A stretch of DNA of 64,000 nucleotides from Isoetes taiwanensis. Its lineage: Eukaryota; Streptophyta; Lycopodiopsida; Isoetales; Isoetaceae. How positions within the stretch are numbered: the stretch's first letter is position 1; each line of letters begins with the position of its first letter. The stretch is taken from contig JAJEKV010000035.1 in the NCBI GenBank assembly GCA_021234155.1, positions 12,026,407 to 12,090,406 on the forward strand, given 5' to 3'. Positions 1 to 9,994 of this stretch are shown piece by piece. Under the pieces are notes generated by a model, which worked only from the letters and a program-made list of their open reading frames with translations, had not been told where the DNA came from and did no database searches. Made by a program: the position numbers and the translations under genes.

Positions 1-115
1 ATGACATTCATCTAGAACCTCAAGTATATATAATGCTAAGTCATGCACAGATGGTGCTTTGAGAAGTTGTGGAAGTTGTTGTTGAGAATAGGGTTGTTGC
101 TCGGGTTCGACTCGA

Positions 116-373
116 GCTCTGAGAGATTATAATGGGGAGCTGGAATGCAATTCTTGCAGATGAATGCATTAGAGGAGAGGGCCGGCATTTTGTTCCGGCT
201 ATCGGTTACACGGTAAGAAGAGCTTCGTCCACGAACGAGGGTGACCATCAGTTTAAGGGCGCTAGCAGGTTTGAAGCAGTTTTTGGAATATACCAGGTAT
301 ATATCAGCATATCCTTAGAATATGCTAAGAACTCACCTAAGCGAGGGTTTGCCCCCCAGGGGCAACCCAAAAA
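116..373 (+). repeat. Dispersed repeat, copy A
   Basis: This ~258-bp block is repeated at 1571-1832 with only scattered substitutions, and its last third recurs in diverged form at 7881-7986. It begins with a short frame that reads ALRDYNGELECNSCR then a stop. It continues through GTTCCGGCT and a conserved GGTAAGAAG, and ends in the palindrome-rich stretch around AGCATATCC and GGGGCAACCCA. No transposon family is recognised. The 95-aa ORF across it resembles no known protein and is not open in copy B. Confidence 0.75.
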
Positions 374-1570
374 CTCAATAATAACTATTTTTATAAATTA
401 CTCAAAAACATTGCACTAGCATGCATAAACATGTATTTATCAAGCCTCATTACTCATTGACAATAGTCGTTTATGGCAAGGAACATCATATCTATAATGA
501 ACAATTGTTTTTACATCATAACAAACAATTAAGATTCTTACTCACATTAGGATTCAGTCACATGTAAATGATAATTGCACCGCAATATTCTTCCAAAGAG
601 TTGAATTTGAACAAACACTCTCTTCCTTGGACAAAAACCATGACATTAACCTTTAGATCGTGGGTTAAATTAAGATAAATTTTACCAATTGCTTGTTATG
701 CTAAACTAAGGTTTTTTTTTTATGAAGCTTTCACACCACATGTTGGTCTCGATGGACTATATATTCTATTCTATATTAATTAACAACAGAACAAACTAAT
801 CTACATAAGCTTATTGTCAATTATTAACATAACAATATCTGTTAAAATATAACAATACTGTTAATGGCGATCTGTTAATGGTCGTTTTGGGAAGGCAATT
901 GTAGAACTGAAATTTAACATGTTAATGGTCGTTCTGGGAAGGCAAATGTAAAGCTAAAACTTGATCTACTAATGGTCACTTTGAAAATCAAGAAGTACAA
1001 CGTATGCAAACCACAAAGCCGTCCTAGCAATCTAACTATTTTTACAAGCACTCATCTTCACTGATGGCTCATTACCAACACCTTTTACACACAACTTTGT
1101 AGAACCTAAAATGTCTGAACATCAGGTGTGTAGCCAAGTACCATAGTTATCACAAGCTGCCAAGCACAACAGTTATGACAAGCAACCATTCGCTTCTACC
1201 ATCACCTTTAGTTCCACATGCATAGTCTACAGCCCACACAACAGGACCTCGTTCAAGCTTCAAGCCTTCAACAGTTGCACTCTGGGAAAGAAGAACGACT
1301 CTAATCAAGGTTCATGTTTTACGGGTTGTTTAGTCATCTTTGCCACAGTAGTCTTTCATCAATTGCTTTGTAAGAAACCCTAGAAATAAACAAGAACCTG
1401 CCATCTGAAGGAATGAGTTGTTTGCAAATCGGCCTCTCAAGGTTTAGCCGATTCTTTGAGGCAGACCAGAATGCCATAGCTGATGCTCCGCCATTCGCCC
1501 TGCCACAATCGCTTCCACACTGCGATGCCCTCTTCTCAGGCATAGAATACAAGTATCCTACAAGAGAATC
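374..1570. other. No gene recognised; short tandem duplication at 874-967
   Basis: This is AT-rich sequence without a recognisable coding region. A 47-bp unit starting GTTAATGGTCGTT occurs at 874 and again at 921, with a degraded third start near 968. The short ORFs on both strands at 1334-1619 resemble no known protein. Confidence 0.6.
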
Positions 1571-1832
1571 AGCTCTGAGGGATTATAATGGCGACCTAGA
1601 ATGCAATTCTTGCAGATAAATGCATTATAGGAGAGGGCCCGCATTTTGTTCCGGCTACCGGTTACATGGTAAGAAGAGCTTTGCCTACTAACGAGGGTGA
1701 CCACCAGTTTAAGGGCGCTAGCAGGTTTGAAGCAGTTTTCAAAATATACCAGGTATATATCAGCATATCCTTAGAATATGCTAAGAATCCACCTGAGCGG
1801 GGCTTTGCCTCCTTTGGGGCAACCCAAGAAAA
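1571..1832 (+). repeat. Dispersed repeat, copy B
   Basis: This is the second copy of the block at 116-373. The opening frame reads ALRDYNGDLECNSCR and ends in TAA where copy A ends in TGA. Most of the base differences in those codons fall at third positions. The same downstream GTTCCGGCT, GGTAAGAAG and GGGGCAACCCA landmarks follow. It may mark the 3' end of an unrecognised coding repeat. Confidence 0.75.
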
Positions 1833-2400
1833 AAACCATACTTTGGAACTTTCCAATAAGATTCCAAAACTGCTAATTGAGTGAACCTTAACCTTATCGA
1901 GCGTACAACCTCGATCATGCATTTTTGGTTATCGGCCTCAACCAGACTGGTAACCTTACCTTAACTGGGAGTTCCGTGAGGATTTTAAATCTGGTCACTA
2001 AATTGAGATTGTTTATTAGCTGTAACCGGCCTGATAAGTAGGCTGCTAACTGGTTTTATCACAGTAAGCAGGCTGTTAGCTGTTATCAGGCTCTTTCTTC
2101 AATCCGGCAGTGTTTCTCTAGTTATTACTCTTGCATTCCATTTCTTTCTGCCTGAATCGATGTAAAATAGACCCTTCCCGTCCTAACATCCTCTCGAAAA
2201 ATCCTCATAAAATCCTCTTGGAAGAACCGGTTAAAGGGGTTCCCCTCCCCTGCAAGGCATTAGGGCCGGTAAATGGGCGAGCCGTGATGCCCTTGCAGGG
2301 GAGATGGCCCCCTTCATTGCGAGACAAATCCCTTTGCAGGGGAGATGAACCCCTTTATTGGGATGCAAATCCTAAAAATAGCGCCAATTGAGTAATCCAT
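1833..2400. other. No gene recognised; degenerate TGCAGGGGAGATG repeats
   Basis: Sequence between two repeat blocks. At 2240-2360 three variants of a motif around CCCTTGCAGGGGAGATG occur about 50 bp apart, in a locally GC-rich patch. At 1838-1880 a stretch beginning ACTTTGGAACTT is echoed near 2732 and 2804. Nothing coding is recognised. Confidence 0.5.
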
Positions 2401-3130
2401 CAAGAGAAGCCATAGTAAGTTCTTTCAAATGTAGCATCTTTGCTTATAACAAAATATTGCATAAAGCCAGTGCAATTCAACATATTCAAGTCTTCTATTT
2501 TGCTGCCCATTGCTTGCAGATATCCATTCAATGCAATAGCCAAATTACATGCAAAATATGAGTTTTTAAGCACAATAAGATATTAAAGTTATTGAATTGA
2601 GTTACTAATAATAGAATGGACTTATTTGCTGCTGATGGGTTGTCATTCAGACCCTTCTACAGTCTCAAGTTAAAAAGCAACATACATGGACTTCATTTCA
2701 TGTCACACTTATTACAAAAGGATCAAGACTATACTTTGGAACTTCCCAATAAGATCCCAAGTAACAAATATTCATAATGGTTGGCTACAGTACCGTAAAA
2801 ACCTTCAAACTGCTAATTGAGTCATGATTGGCAGACAAAACCTCGTAATAGAGCGATTTTTTAATCCATCACGAGAAAATAAACAATAGGGAGCGAGCGA
2901 GCGAGCAAAATCCAATTCTTTCAAAAATAGCATATTTGCTTATAACAAGTACGCATAAAGCAGTGCATGGAATATCAGATTCAATATTCAAGTCTTCTAC
3001 TTTGCTGACTCATTGCTTGCAGACATCAATGCAATAGCCAATCTACACGCAAAATATGAGTCCTTTAGCACAATAAGATGTCATGAAGTTATTGGAAACA
3101 TGACTTACTTATTTGCTGCCGATGGAAAAT
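2401..3130. repeat. Diverged tandem duplication, ~480-bp period
   Basis: The block at about 2395-2610 is repeated at about 2865-3095. Shared landmarks in the same order are ATCCATCA-GAGAA, GCATNTTTGCTTATAACAA, CATAAAG-CAGTGCA, TTCAAGTCTTCTA, CATTGCTTGCAGA and TTAGCACAATAAGAT. The copies differ by many substitutions and small indels. A short GAGC microsatellite lies at 2891-2907 in the second copy. Confidence 0.7.
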
Positions 3131-3648
3131 CACCCAAACCCTTCAGCGGTTTCAAGCTTTCGCAGTTTCTTACATCACTATAGTCGGATTTCTAGAATAT
3201 TAAAATTAGATACAAATATTGATTGAACAGGGCATACGCCCCCACTTATATTTTGCCCAATGCTTGACCATAACAGGCGTAGCCAATGCCCTCTTCTCAG
3301 CAGCCTTGATAGATGCAAAATGCCCATTATTTGCAGAACGTACTATTGTAAGTATTCCCTGGATAACAAAATCAAGTTTAGTCCTTATGTGCTGGATATC
3401 CTCAATTTGTGTGGATAGGAAAAACATGCAGATATGATGTTAAGATTATGACCACTTGGTGGCTTCTAAAAATTGCCATTTTCAAGATTATTACACATGG
3501 CAAAGATTTATCATGGGTTGTCTCTTTAATTGCTTTAGTATCATAAGAGCTCATACATAGCTCATACATGAACAAAAGCAGTTCAAGCATAACTATGTAA
3601 GAGCAATGATGATACCTCCCCAAAATAGTAGCTGGACCTATTCTTTAC
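3131..3648. other. No gene recognised
   Basis: Downstream flank of the acetyl-CoA synthetase relic. Short ORFs occur on both strands but none resembles the next expected synthetase exon, so the relic appears truncated here. Confidence 0.5.
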
Positions 3649-4200
3649 CGAATGTACTGCTCCAATACGGGCACAAGCAAGCATTTGGTATAGGCAGCTC
3701 CACAATCATAGGCATATAGATTATAATTGTATCTCCTTTCTTCACACCTAAAGAACGCTGAAAAATAATTAATCATCATTAATCTCAACTCTTAAGGTAA
3801 TCATTTTCAAAGTCTTTGGCAGATATATGTACCTGGCATACAAGCTGAAGAACTTTGGTATAAGTGAGTCTTTTATCATGACCAAGGCCCATAGGAAGGC
3901 GACATCATTCCCTTTGCCTGCTTCCATATGTCTATCCAGTGCATTGTAATATATATTTGTTTTCCCACCTTTAAACCACTGGAGACATATCAAAGAGTGC
4001 CATAGAAATTAGGGAAATGGTATGAACAGAAATATAGATTGCATAAGCGAATGTACCTCCACAGAAATATGACCATTACGGACATCAAGGTTCGCAGTGT
4101 GCACTTTTCCATTCCGTGTAGCTTCCCAGTATAATTCAGGTGCTCTGTCTGCCCAGAATCCATCTGGATCTTCTACTGCGTATTTGTAGAGTTTATCATA
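3649..4200 (-). pseudogene. ACS: Acetyl-CoA synthetase fragment, three decayed exons
   Basis: Three minus-strand segments read as consecutive exons of the N-terminal part of a plant acetyl-CoA synthetase (AMP-forming, acetate + ATP + CoA to acetyl-CoA, plastidial in plants). The segment at 4200-4057 encodes YDKLYKYAVEDPDGFWAD and ends in DVRNGHISVE before a GT donor. The segment at 3978-3833 starts WFKGGKTNIYYNALDRH after an AG. The segment at 3757-3649 carries GVKKGDTIIIYMP and then, in another frame, MLACARIGAVHS before GTAAAG. One-base frame breaks occur in the second segment (around WALVMIKDS, where the family frame would read GHDKRLTYT) and in the third (after ELPIP). No first exon and no downstream catalytic exons are seen. 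Splice sites survive, so this is a broken genomic copy, not a retrocopy. The family call is confident from motif order. Confidence 0.82.
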
Positions 4201-4734
4201 CTGCATCAAAAACACCCAATTATCAATCCCCTTCTTACTATGGACCTTCCAAATCTTATGTCCTGGACATGATGTGTCTATTATACTATTATATGGGTAT
4301 GTTATATGCAGAATTTGTTCTAACTAGTAGGTGGTCAGCAAACTGAAAAATAGATTTTAATTTCAATAGCTCTGATTTTCATTCTTACACGGCGAGAAGT
4401 GCGTTCTGATATGGTTAAAAAAAAGGGGAAAAAGCTGAAACGTCAAAGGGCCATCACAGGAAAGGACATTAAAATAAACGAGCTCAGTCTTGCATGTAGG
4501 CTAGCTTTTGTTTCTGAAAAAAGGAAGTAGGCTTGTTCCCAAAACTGTATGACCAGAATGCGAACTCTAGATCCTTCATTAGAGTAATTTTTATTATGAC
4601 CCAATTGCATTCTAGCTTTTTAAGTTGGTTTCGCGCACCGCAATATTCGAGCAAACGAGTGTGAGATTTCTATTCGATGCATAGCTCTGCAGCTAAAAAC
4701 CCACTATTTAATAGAATTGCAGGCAGGGACTATT
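4201..4734. other. No gene recognised between two pseudogenes
   Basis: AT-rich spacer between the end of the PPR relic and the first ACS exon relic. I see no ACS first exon, tRNA or repeat boundary here. Confidence 0.5.
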
Positions 4735-7122
4735 TCCTGTAACAATGTCTGCTTGGAACTCAATCTCCATGATCTTTTCATGAGTATGCCTTCCCTGTTG
4801 GAGGGCACCAATGCTGGCACAGGCCTTCATGATGCTATAAAATGAGCGTGCATCTGCCTTCTACACCCTCCTGTTGCATGGTAGAAAAACATTCTATTGC
4901 AATAAGTTCTTCCTCATGCTGTACATATCCTGCAATCATCACAGACCACAAGATTACATTTCGGTCAGATAAACATTCAAAAATTTTGCGAGCCTCATTC
5001 AATTTCCCACATTTGGCATACATGTTAACAAGGGCACTTCCAATAACAATGTCAGGGTAAAAGCATGTTAGGGTGTACCACTTTTGGAACCTGCAAAAGT
5101 ACATACACTAGGTACTTCAGAACTAGGTACTTTCTCATTTTTCTTTTCATTAAAACTAATACAAAAATCCAAAATAAAAGTCAAGGACGTGGTAATATTC
5201 AAAGTTAAGATAAAGATAATGCTATCGGAGACCAATATATATATAAAAAGTTCTAAAACATACCTTATATTGAGATATTATACAGGTACCCAGTACCCAG
5301 TCCTGGCTACCTTTTTAGGTACCTTTTTAGTCACTAAATAATACTTTTTAAGGGACACCCTAACATGCTTTTACCCGTCAGCTTCAAGCCCAACCTCAAC
5401 AACCTGCTGGTGGATGAACCTGCCACGGTTTATAGCACCTAAGCTGCCACACGCTTTCGAGATGCTAAAAAATGAGGCTTTATCTGCTTTTACTCTAGCA
5501 TGTCGCATGTCTTCAAAGCATGTTATAGCATACAAGCTTTCATCATGCTGGACATATCCACCATTGTATTCCACAAGACAACATCCTCATTTGGCAGCAT
5601 GTAAAAGATTCTTGCTGCCTCCTTAAAACCCATGCATTTTGTATACATGTCAATAAGAGTGTTGCCCACAGTAACATGAAATTGTAAGCCACGCTCAATG
5701 ATTTGTTCATGGACGCATCTACCTTGTTCCATGGCACCCATAGCAGCACATGATTTTATGACGCTTAGAAACGTTACTGCACTTCGCTCTATACCTTCGT
5801 GCTGCATATTTTTAAAGCTGTCTAATACGAGGTCACCTTTACCATGATAAACATAGGCTGCAAGCATTGCATTCCATGAGACCACCTCTAGATTTAACAA
5901 ACCCTGAAAAACTTCTCTGCCTCCTTCAGACTCCCACACTTACTATACATACCAACAAGGGAACTACCCACAACAATATCTGATTGCATTCCATTCTCAA
6001 GAACCTGGGCATGGATATACCTGTATGGATCCTATTGTGCCATTCCATTTCATAATAGCCAGAAATGTGCATCTATCTGGCTTATTGCCATCATGATTCA
6101 TTTTATGATACAAGTTAATTGCAGTACAACCATAACCAACCATAGCATGGACATATGTTAGAACATTCCACGTATATTGATCTGGTGTTAAAACTCCATT
6201 GAATACTTAGTGAGCTTCAAACAGGCTTCCAGAAGCAAAAAATAAACAAATGAGATGGTTCGCCAATACAGTGGTGGCAACAAGCACATTCTGGACCAAA
6301 AATGATTGCCCCCAACTACAAATTTCCAGCTTTTTGTACATTTCAATATTATCATTAATAATGAAGCTGTCTATAAGATTGTGATTAACATCGGTTCTTC
6401 AACAGCCCACAATGGATCTAAGGTATCAAGATTGCTGCTACATGCTTTCAAAATGCTTAAAAGTGTGACATTGTCTGGCCTTATGCCCTGGCGCTGCATC
6501 TCCTTGAGACAATCTATGGCAATATCACTTTGACTCTGTTGTGCATACCTCTCAATCATTGCATTCCAGGAGACCACATTGTGGTGAGGCAAGGTATTGA
6601 ATATTTTCCGTGCCTCCTTCAAACTCCAGCATTTGCAATGCATATGTATAAGAGTACTCCCCACAACAACGTCAAACTGATATCCAATCTCAATGATCTG
6701 CTCGTGAATGTTCCTTCCCTGTTCTATGGCAACTGTGCTGCTGCATGATTTCATGATGCTCATAAAGGTAAATTTGTCTGGCAGAGTTTTACCTTCTTGT
6801 AGCATGCCATCAAATAATCCTAGGACCGTCGCACATTCGCCAAGTTTGGCATGAGCATTGATGGTTGCATTCCATGTATACCGATCTAGATTTGTAAGCA
6901 TCTTGAATGCCTGGTCTGGTTTGCATCAACCAGGCTTCCACAAGTGGCAAAAAAACGAATGAGATGGTTAGCCAAAAGAGGAACACAATGAAGCCCACTG
7001 TAGATGATCAAAGACTGCACATGCCTACCAAGTTTTAGATCTTGCCACTGTGTGCACTCATGAAGAAGGCAGTTTGCAACATTTCTAGACATAAGCATCC
7101 CCTGTCCCAGGTTAATCTCCAT
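4735..7122 (-). pseudogene. PPR (pentatricopeptide repeat) pseudogene
   Basis: Minus-strand sequence encodes repeated PPR signatures such as VVSWNAMI, WNTMV, LIDMYTKC, NMYAKCG and HEQIIE-G, typical of plant PLS-class organelle RNA-binding proteins. It probably starts at 7122 (MEINLGQGML). Breaks visible in order: a tandem 5-bp duplication (CTGGT twice on the plus strand, 6911-6920) shifts the frame; an in-frame TAA follows SLFEAH near 6205; the frame changes again near 6030, near 5560 (after WNTMV) and near 4860; and a 322-bp transposon sits at 5055-5376. The second half restarts with a module (LANHLICLFFASGSL) that parallels the first (LANHLIRFFATCGSL), so two related genes or an internal duplication may be joined. 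C-terminal similarity fades near 4735 with no E/DYW domain seen. Clearly non-functional as a single protein. Confidence 0.88.
5055..5376. mobile_element. 322-bp MITE-like element with 22-bp perfect TIRs, inserted in the PPR sequence
   Basis: The termini are perfect inverted repeats of 22 bp beginning GGGTAAAAGCATGTTAGGG. They are flanked by the direct repeat GTCA at 5051-5054 and 5377-5380. Removing the element and one GTCA restores the uninterrupted PPR frame EAD-IVIGSALVNMYAKCG on the minus strand, so both ends and the insertion are well supported. Inside are subterminal direct repeats of AGGTACTT and of AGGTACCTTTTT. It has no coding capacity. A 4-bp target duplication excludes Tc1/Mariner (TA), Harbinger/CACTA (3 bp), hAT (8 bp) and MULE (9-11 bp), so the superfamily is not assigned. 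Confidence 0.9.
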
Positions 7123-7880
7123 GGAATTCAGCAGTTCGTCTAAACATATATGTTAAATTTGTTCATATGCTTTCTCTGAAATTGTGCGTAGACACTTCCT
7201 CATATCTTGGAAATGCCTACCAATAACTGAAATAAAACCCCTAAAACAAATATCAAATTGATTACTCAAACTGCATACCTGAACGATCTGCTGCAGATGA
7301 TAACCCTGTGAATAGAAGGACCTAACATGATGAACAATTCAGAGCATAACAGAGCCGCAACAGCTTTTGGAAATAAGAATAGCTGATCTTCATCTTATGT
7401 GCACTATTAACGATTTTGTTCAAAATGTGAGGATGCAGTTTAACAACGATTACTCTGTAAAAGGGACTAATGCCTTCCAGCTTCAAAAACACAAAAGCCA
7501 AAAACTATATTAACGTTGGCCTCTTACATCCTCATACAAAGATTCCGACATCAATATAACAAGAAGACGATTATATACATTTACAAAATACGAGCTGGGC
7601 TGAGCATAACGACGTACCTCTACGAGCATCCGACCAATTCTGTTGCAAATTAGATCTATCGACCTTGGAACACCTGTAAAGGTAGGTAGCTTCCGATTGA
7701 AAGGCGTCCACCGGTCAGACCTCCTAGACGGACTCACTAGCTAGCAATATTTCAGAGGACTTGCATGAAGCACAGGGCCCATCATCAGATTGGAGCTCGG
7801 GTCTACCCTGCTGCCAGTTACCCGGTTAGAACATCCTTGATCCAGAACCCACAAGACCGCTAGTTTACAGCCAACTAAGG
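7123..7880. other. No gene recognised upstream of the PPR relic
   Basis: Possible former 5' region of the minus-strand PPR sequence. A 75-aa minus-strand ORF at 7510-7737 has no recognisable similarity. No promoter or conserved element can be supported. Confidence 0.45.
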
Positions 7881-7986
7881 GTTTGGAGCAGTCACCAGCA
7901 TATCCTAGGTATATTCCAGCATATACATAGGATATGCCACAAACCCCAAGTAAGCGAGGGTTTGCCTCCCTAGGGGCAACCCAAAA
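7881..7986 (+). repeat. Dispersed repeat, diverged partial copy C
   Basis: Matches the last part of copies A and B: GTTTGGAGCAGT, CAGCATATCC, palindromic AT-rich centre, GCGAGGGTTTGCC and GGGGCAACCCAAAAA. The upstream part of the repeat is absent. Confidence 0.6.
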
Positions 7987-8374
7987 AGAGTAGGAAGAAG
8001 AGATTGTTGTTGTTCATGATTTTAAATCCAAATTCCCGTATAAAACTTGAGCAAGATCCTAAACTTTTATTTTGTTAAGCTGAAGGCAAAAACCCAAAGG
8101 AGATAGAGCAGTTGTTTTGTTAGGTTTTCAGATTGAATAGAGCCAGATAGACCTTGGTTGCAGTGTTCGCAAGGTTGAGCCCAATTAGATGTTCAATTTG
8201 TTGGATGTTGAGTTTGTGCCATAAGTTCAAGTTCCCAAAAATTCTAGCTAGCTTTATATATCCGAGCTTGTTGAATTTGCAGGAACTAAAGATGATTCAT
8301 ATCATTCTACTAATCTATGACCCGTAATGCGCATAGCTACTTCTGTTGGAACTCTGGCTATTGCAAGTCTGGCA
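7987..8374. other. No gene recognised
   Basis: AT-rich spacer between repeat copy C and the LINE 3'-end fragment. Nothing identifiable. Confidence 0.45.
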
Positions 8375-8545
8375 ATTGTTACAAATCGGCCTATGGGACC
8401 CAATGAAGAGCACAACAAACTTATTACTATCCGGGTTAAAAAAACCCTGCCCCGAAGGGTTTTCGAGGGAAAAACCGTGGCAGTAATAAGAATGCTGTCA
8501 AACAGTACAAGTATACACCATCATGAAATATCTATCTATCTACTC
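8375..8545 (-). mobile_element. LINE 3'-UTR fragment, 5'-truncated
   Basis: On the minus strand this matches the 3' end of the LINE copy at 41611-42800. Shared features in order are GATGAAATAT, a TGTAC-AATA stretch, the CATGGTTTTT block, the AACCCTTC-GGCAGGGTTTTTT hairpin-like block, AACCCGG and the final TAGTAA. The coding part is missing, which is the usual outcome of incomplete target-primed reverse transcription. Confidence 0.7.
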
Positions 8546-8570
8546 TATATATGTTCTTATGTTTGTCGCG

Positions 8571-9092
8571 CTTATCCAACCGTTCATTCGAGATCCGACG
8601 GCTCGCGTGGCTTTGGGACGTATCCTACGGCCCAGATGGCTTGGGAGTTTATATATATAATCCGTATAGACGCGATCCTACGGTCCATGTTGATTTGATC
8701 CTGACCGACCATCCGAGATCCTACGGCTCACGTGGCTTTGGGGCATATCGCATCTACCGGATGGCTTGGGAGTTTGTTTGTAGCTTATATGTAAGCGATC
8801 CTACGGTCCAGGTTGATTTGATCCTGATCGTCGGTCCGAGATCCTACGGCTCACGTTGGTTTGGGACACATCCTACGTGCACATGGCTTTGGGAATTATA
8901 TGTAATCGATCCTACGGTCCAGGTTGATTCGATCCTGATCGTCGATCCAAGATCTTACGGCTCACGTGGCTTGGCACATATTCTACAGTGCACATGACTT
9001 TGAAAATTATATGTAATAGATCCTATGGCTCATGTTGCGTGAGATCTCGACCCTTGATCGGGTCCAAGATCCTACGGCCCAAGTTGAATGCT
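8571..9092. repeat. Minisatellite, ~111-125-bp unit, four copies plus a remnant
   Basis: Copies of GATCCTACGGCTCACGTGG start at 8592, 8717, 8840 and 8951, and a remnant starts at 9019. Between them lie GATCCTACGGTCCAGGTTG and TGATCCTGATCGTC. Each unit holds two facing GATC-TACGG motifs, so it is partly self-complementary. ORFs across it are by-products of the repeat. Confidence 0.85.
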
Positions 9093-9130
9093 CATCCCTT
9101 AGGAAAAGGCTTTTAAAATTTTTATGTTGT

Positions 9131-9192
9131 GCGGGGGATTCGAACCCTGGTCATTGACCCCCTAGCCCCCCATTTTAACCACTAGACCAAGC
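9131..9192 (-). repeat. tRNA-like SINE head (Pol III A and B boxes)
   Basis: On the minus strand the sequence opens GCTTGGTCTAGTGGTTAAAA (A-box-like) and carries GGTTCGAATCC, an exact B-box, 43 bases further on. The ends do not pair into an acceptor stem and the anticodon arm is not convincing, so I read it as a tRNA-derived SINE head or tRNA pseudogene, not a working tRNA. Confidence 0.65.
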
Positions 9193-9287
9193 ATTAATTC
9201 TATAAATAATTTATATTTCACATATACTTAAGGGTAATGTTCCCATTAAGATAAAATAGACTATAATATTATAGCTAGTTCAGGAAG

Positions 9288-9345
9288 GTCCTAGAATGTT
9301 CTGGAAGGCTCTAGAAAGTTCTAGAAAGTATTCTCAAGAGATTCT
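9288..9345. promoter_or_regulatory. Heat-shock-element-like cluster
   Basis: Two perfect three-unit HSE patterns (GAAnnTTCnnGAA) occur 20 bp apart, at 9294-9306 and 9314-9326, with further GAA and TTC units on both sides. HSEs bind HSF trimers and occur in LTRs of some heat-activated plant retrotransposons. There is no gene immediately downstream; the neighbours are repeats. Confidence 0.5.
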
Positions 9346-9419
9346 TTTACAAGAACTTGCACGTAGGAACATGCTAAAACTCGAACATGCACCGTAGGAC
9401 GCATTAAATTTCTTGTATG

Positions 9420-9994
9420 TATATATACATGTCAAGTGTGTATCGAGGACATAGCTGATTCCGCATATCCATGACCTCCTGAAGGTATGCTCCCAACGTG
9501 CGTACGGAAGCCTTGCTCAATGTCACATGTAGTGGCTGGCCAGGCCTGACCAACTCAGCATAGTGCATCTGAATTTAATCATATACTAGGCAACTTTGAA
9601 GGGTATGAGATTCATCCTCAATGACTCCCATTTGGCAGCATTGACAAAGCCTGTTCTGGCTTTGGCTCACCAATCCATCTGCCGTCTCAATTCGAAGATG
9701 GTGTGCCTCTATGCGAATGGGAGAATGAGTTTGCGCTTTTTCATAGGCAAATGGGTATGCAGGTAGCATTGTAGGCCCCGTTCTAATCTGGGGTTTATGT
9801 GGCGTTGGTAGCGTGCTGTCTTGACCTGTTCAAGGGCACTAGCATCCCAGAGCTTATTGAGGAAGCAAGTGTCAAGATATTGCCTCAAGCTATGGCGATC
9901 TGCCTCTGTTTGCACATGTAGCACTTATGCTCCTGCACATTCCATCTAGCCAACTATTGAGCTCTCTTTTACCTCCAGAAGGCCTTCAGGCGCT
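9420..9994 (-). mobile_element. LINE copy A, 3' half (split by an LTR element)
   Basis: This minus-strand block encodes the C-terminal part of a non-LTR retrotransposon protein: LKAFWR, a degraded linker, FLNKLWDASALEQVKTARYQ, PMKKRK and a terminal CQCC-DESHTLQSC zinc-knuckle-like motif. It ends with EVMDMRNQL, matching DIMDVRDQL in the copy at 42.6 kb. It continues directly from 23775 once the LTR element is removed: across the junction the frame reads MGPQ-RLKA, as in the intact copy at 63.5 kb. The coding sequence has several frame breaks. Confidence 0.85.
9990..9994. repeat. Target-site duplication GCGCT (left)
   Basis: Five-base direct repeat immediately before the left LTR. The partner is at 23770-23774, immediately after the right LTR. 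Confidence 0.9.

Noticed and set aside
132-419. PPR-like SWNAILA at the start of a 95-aa ORF
   Set aside because: Only a handful of residues match; the rest follows the dispersed repeat, and copy B is not open in that frame.
9131-9192. A functional tRNA gene
   Set aside because: A and B boxes are good, but the acceptor stem does not pair and the anticodon arm is unconvincing.
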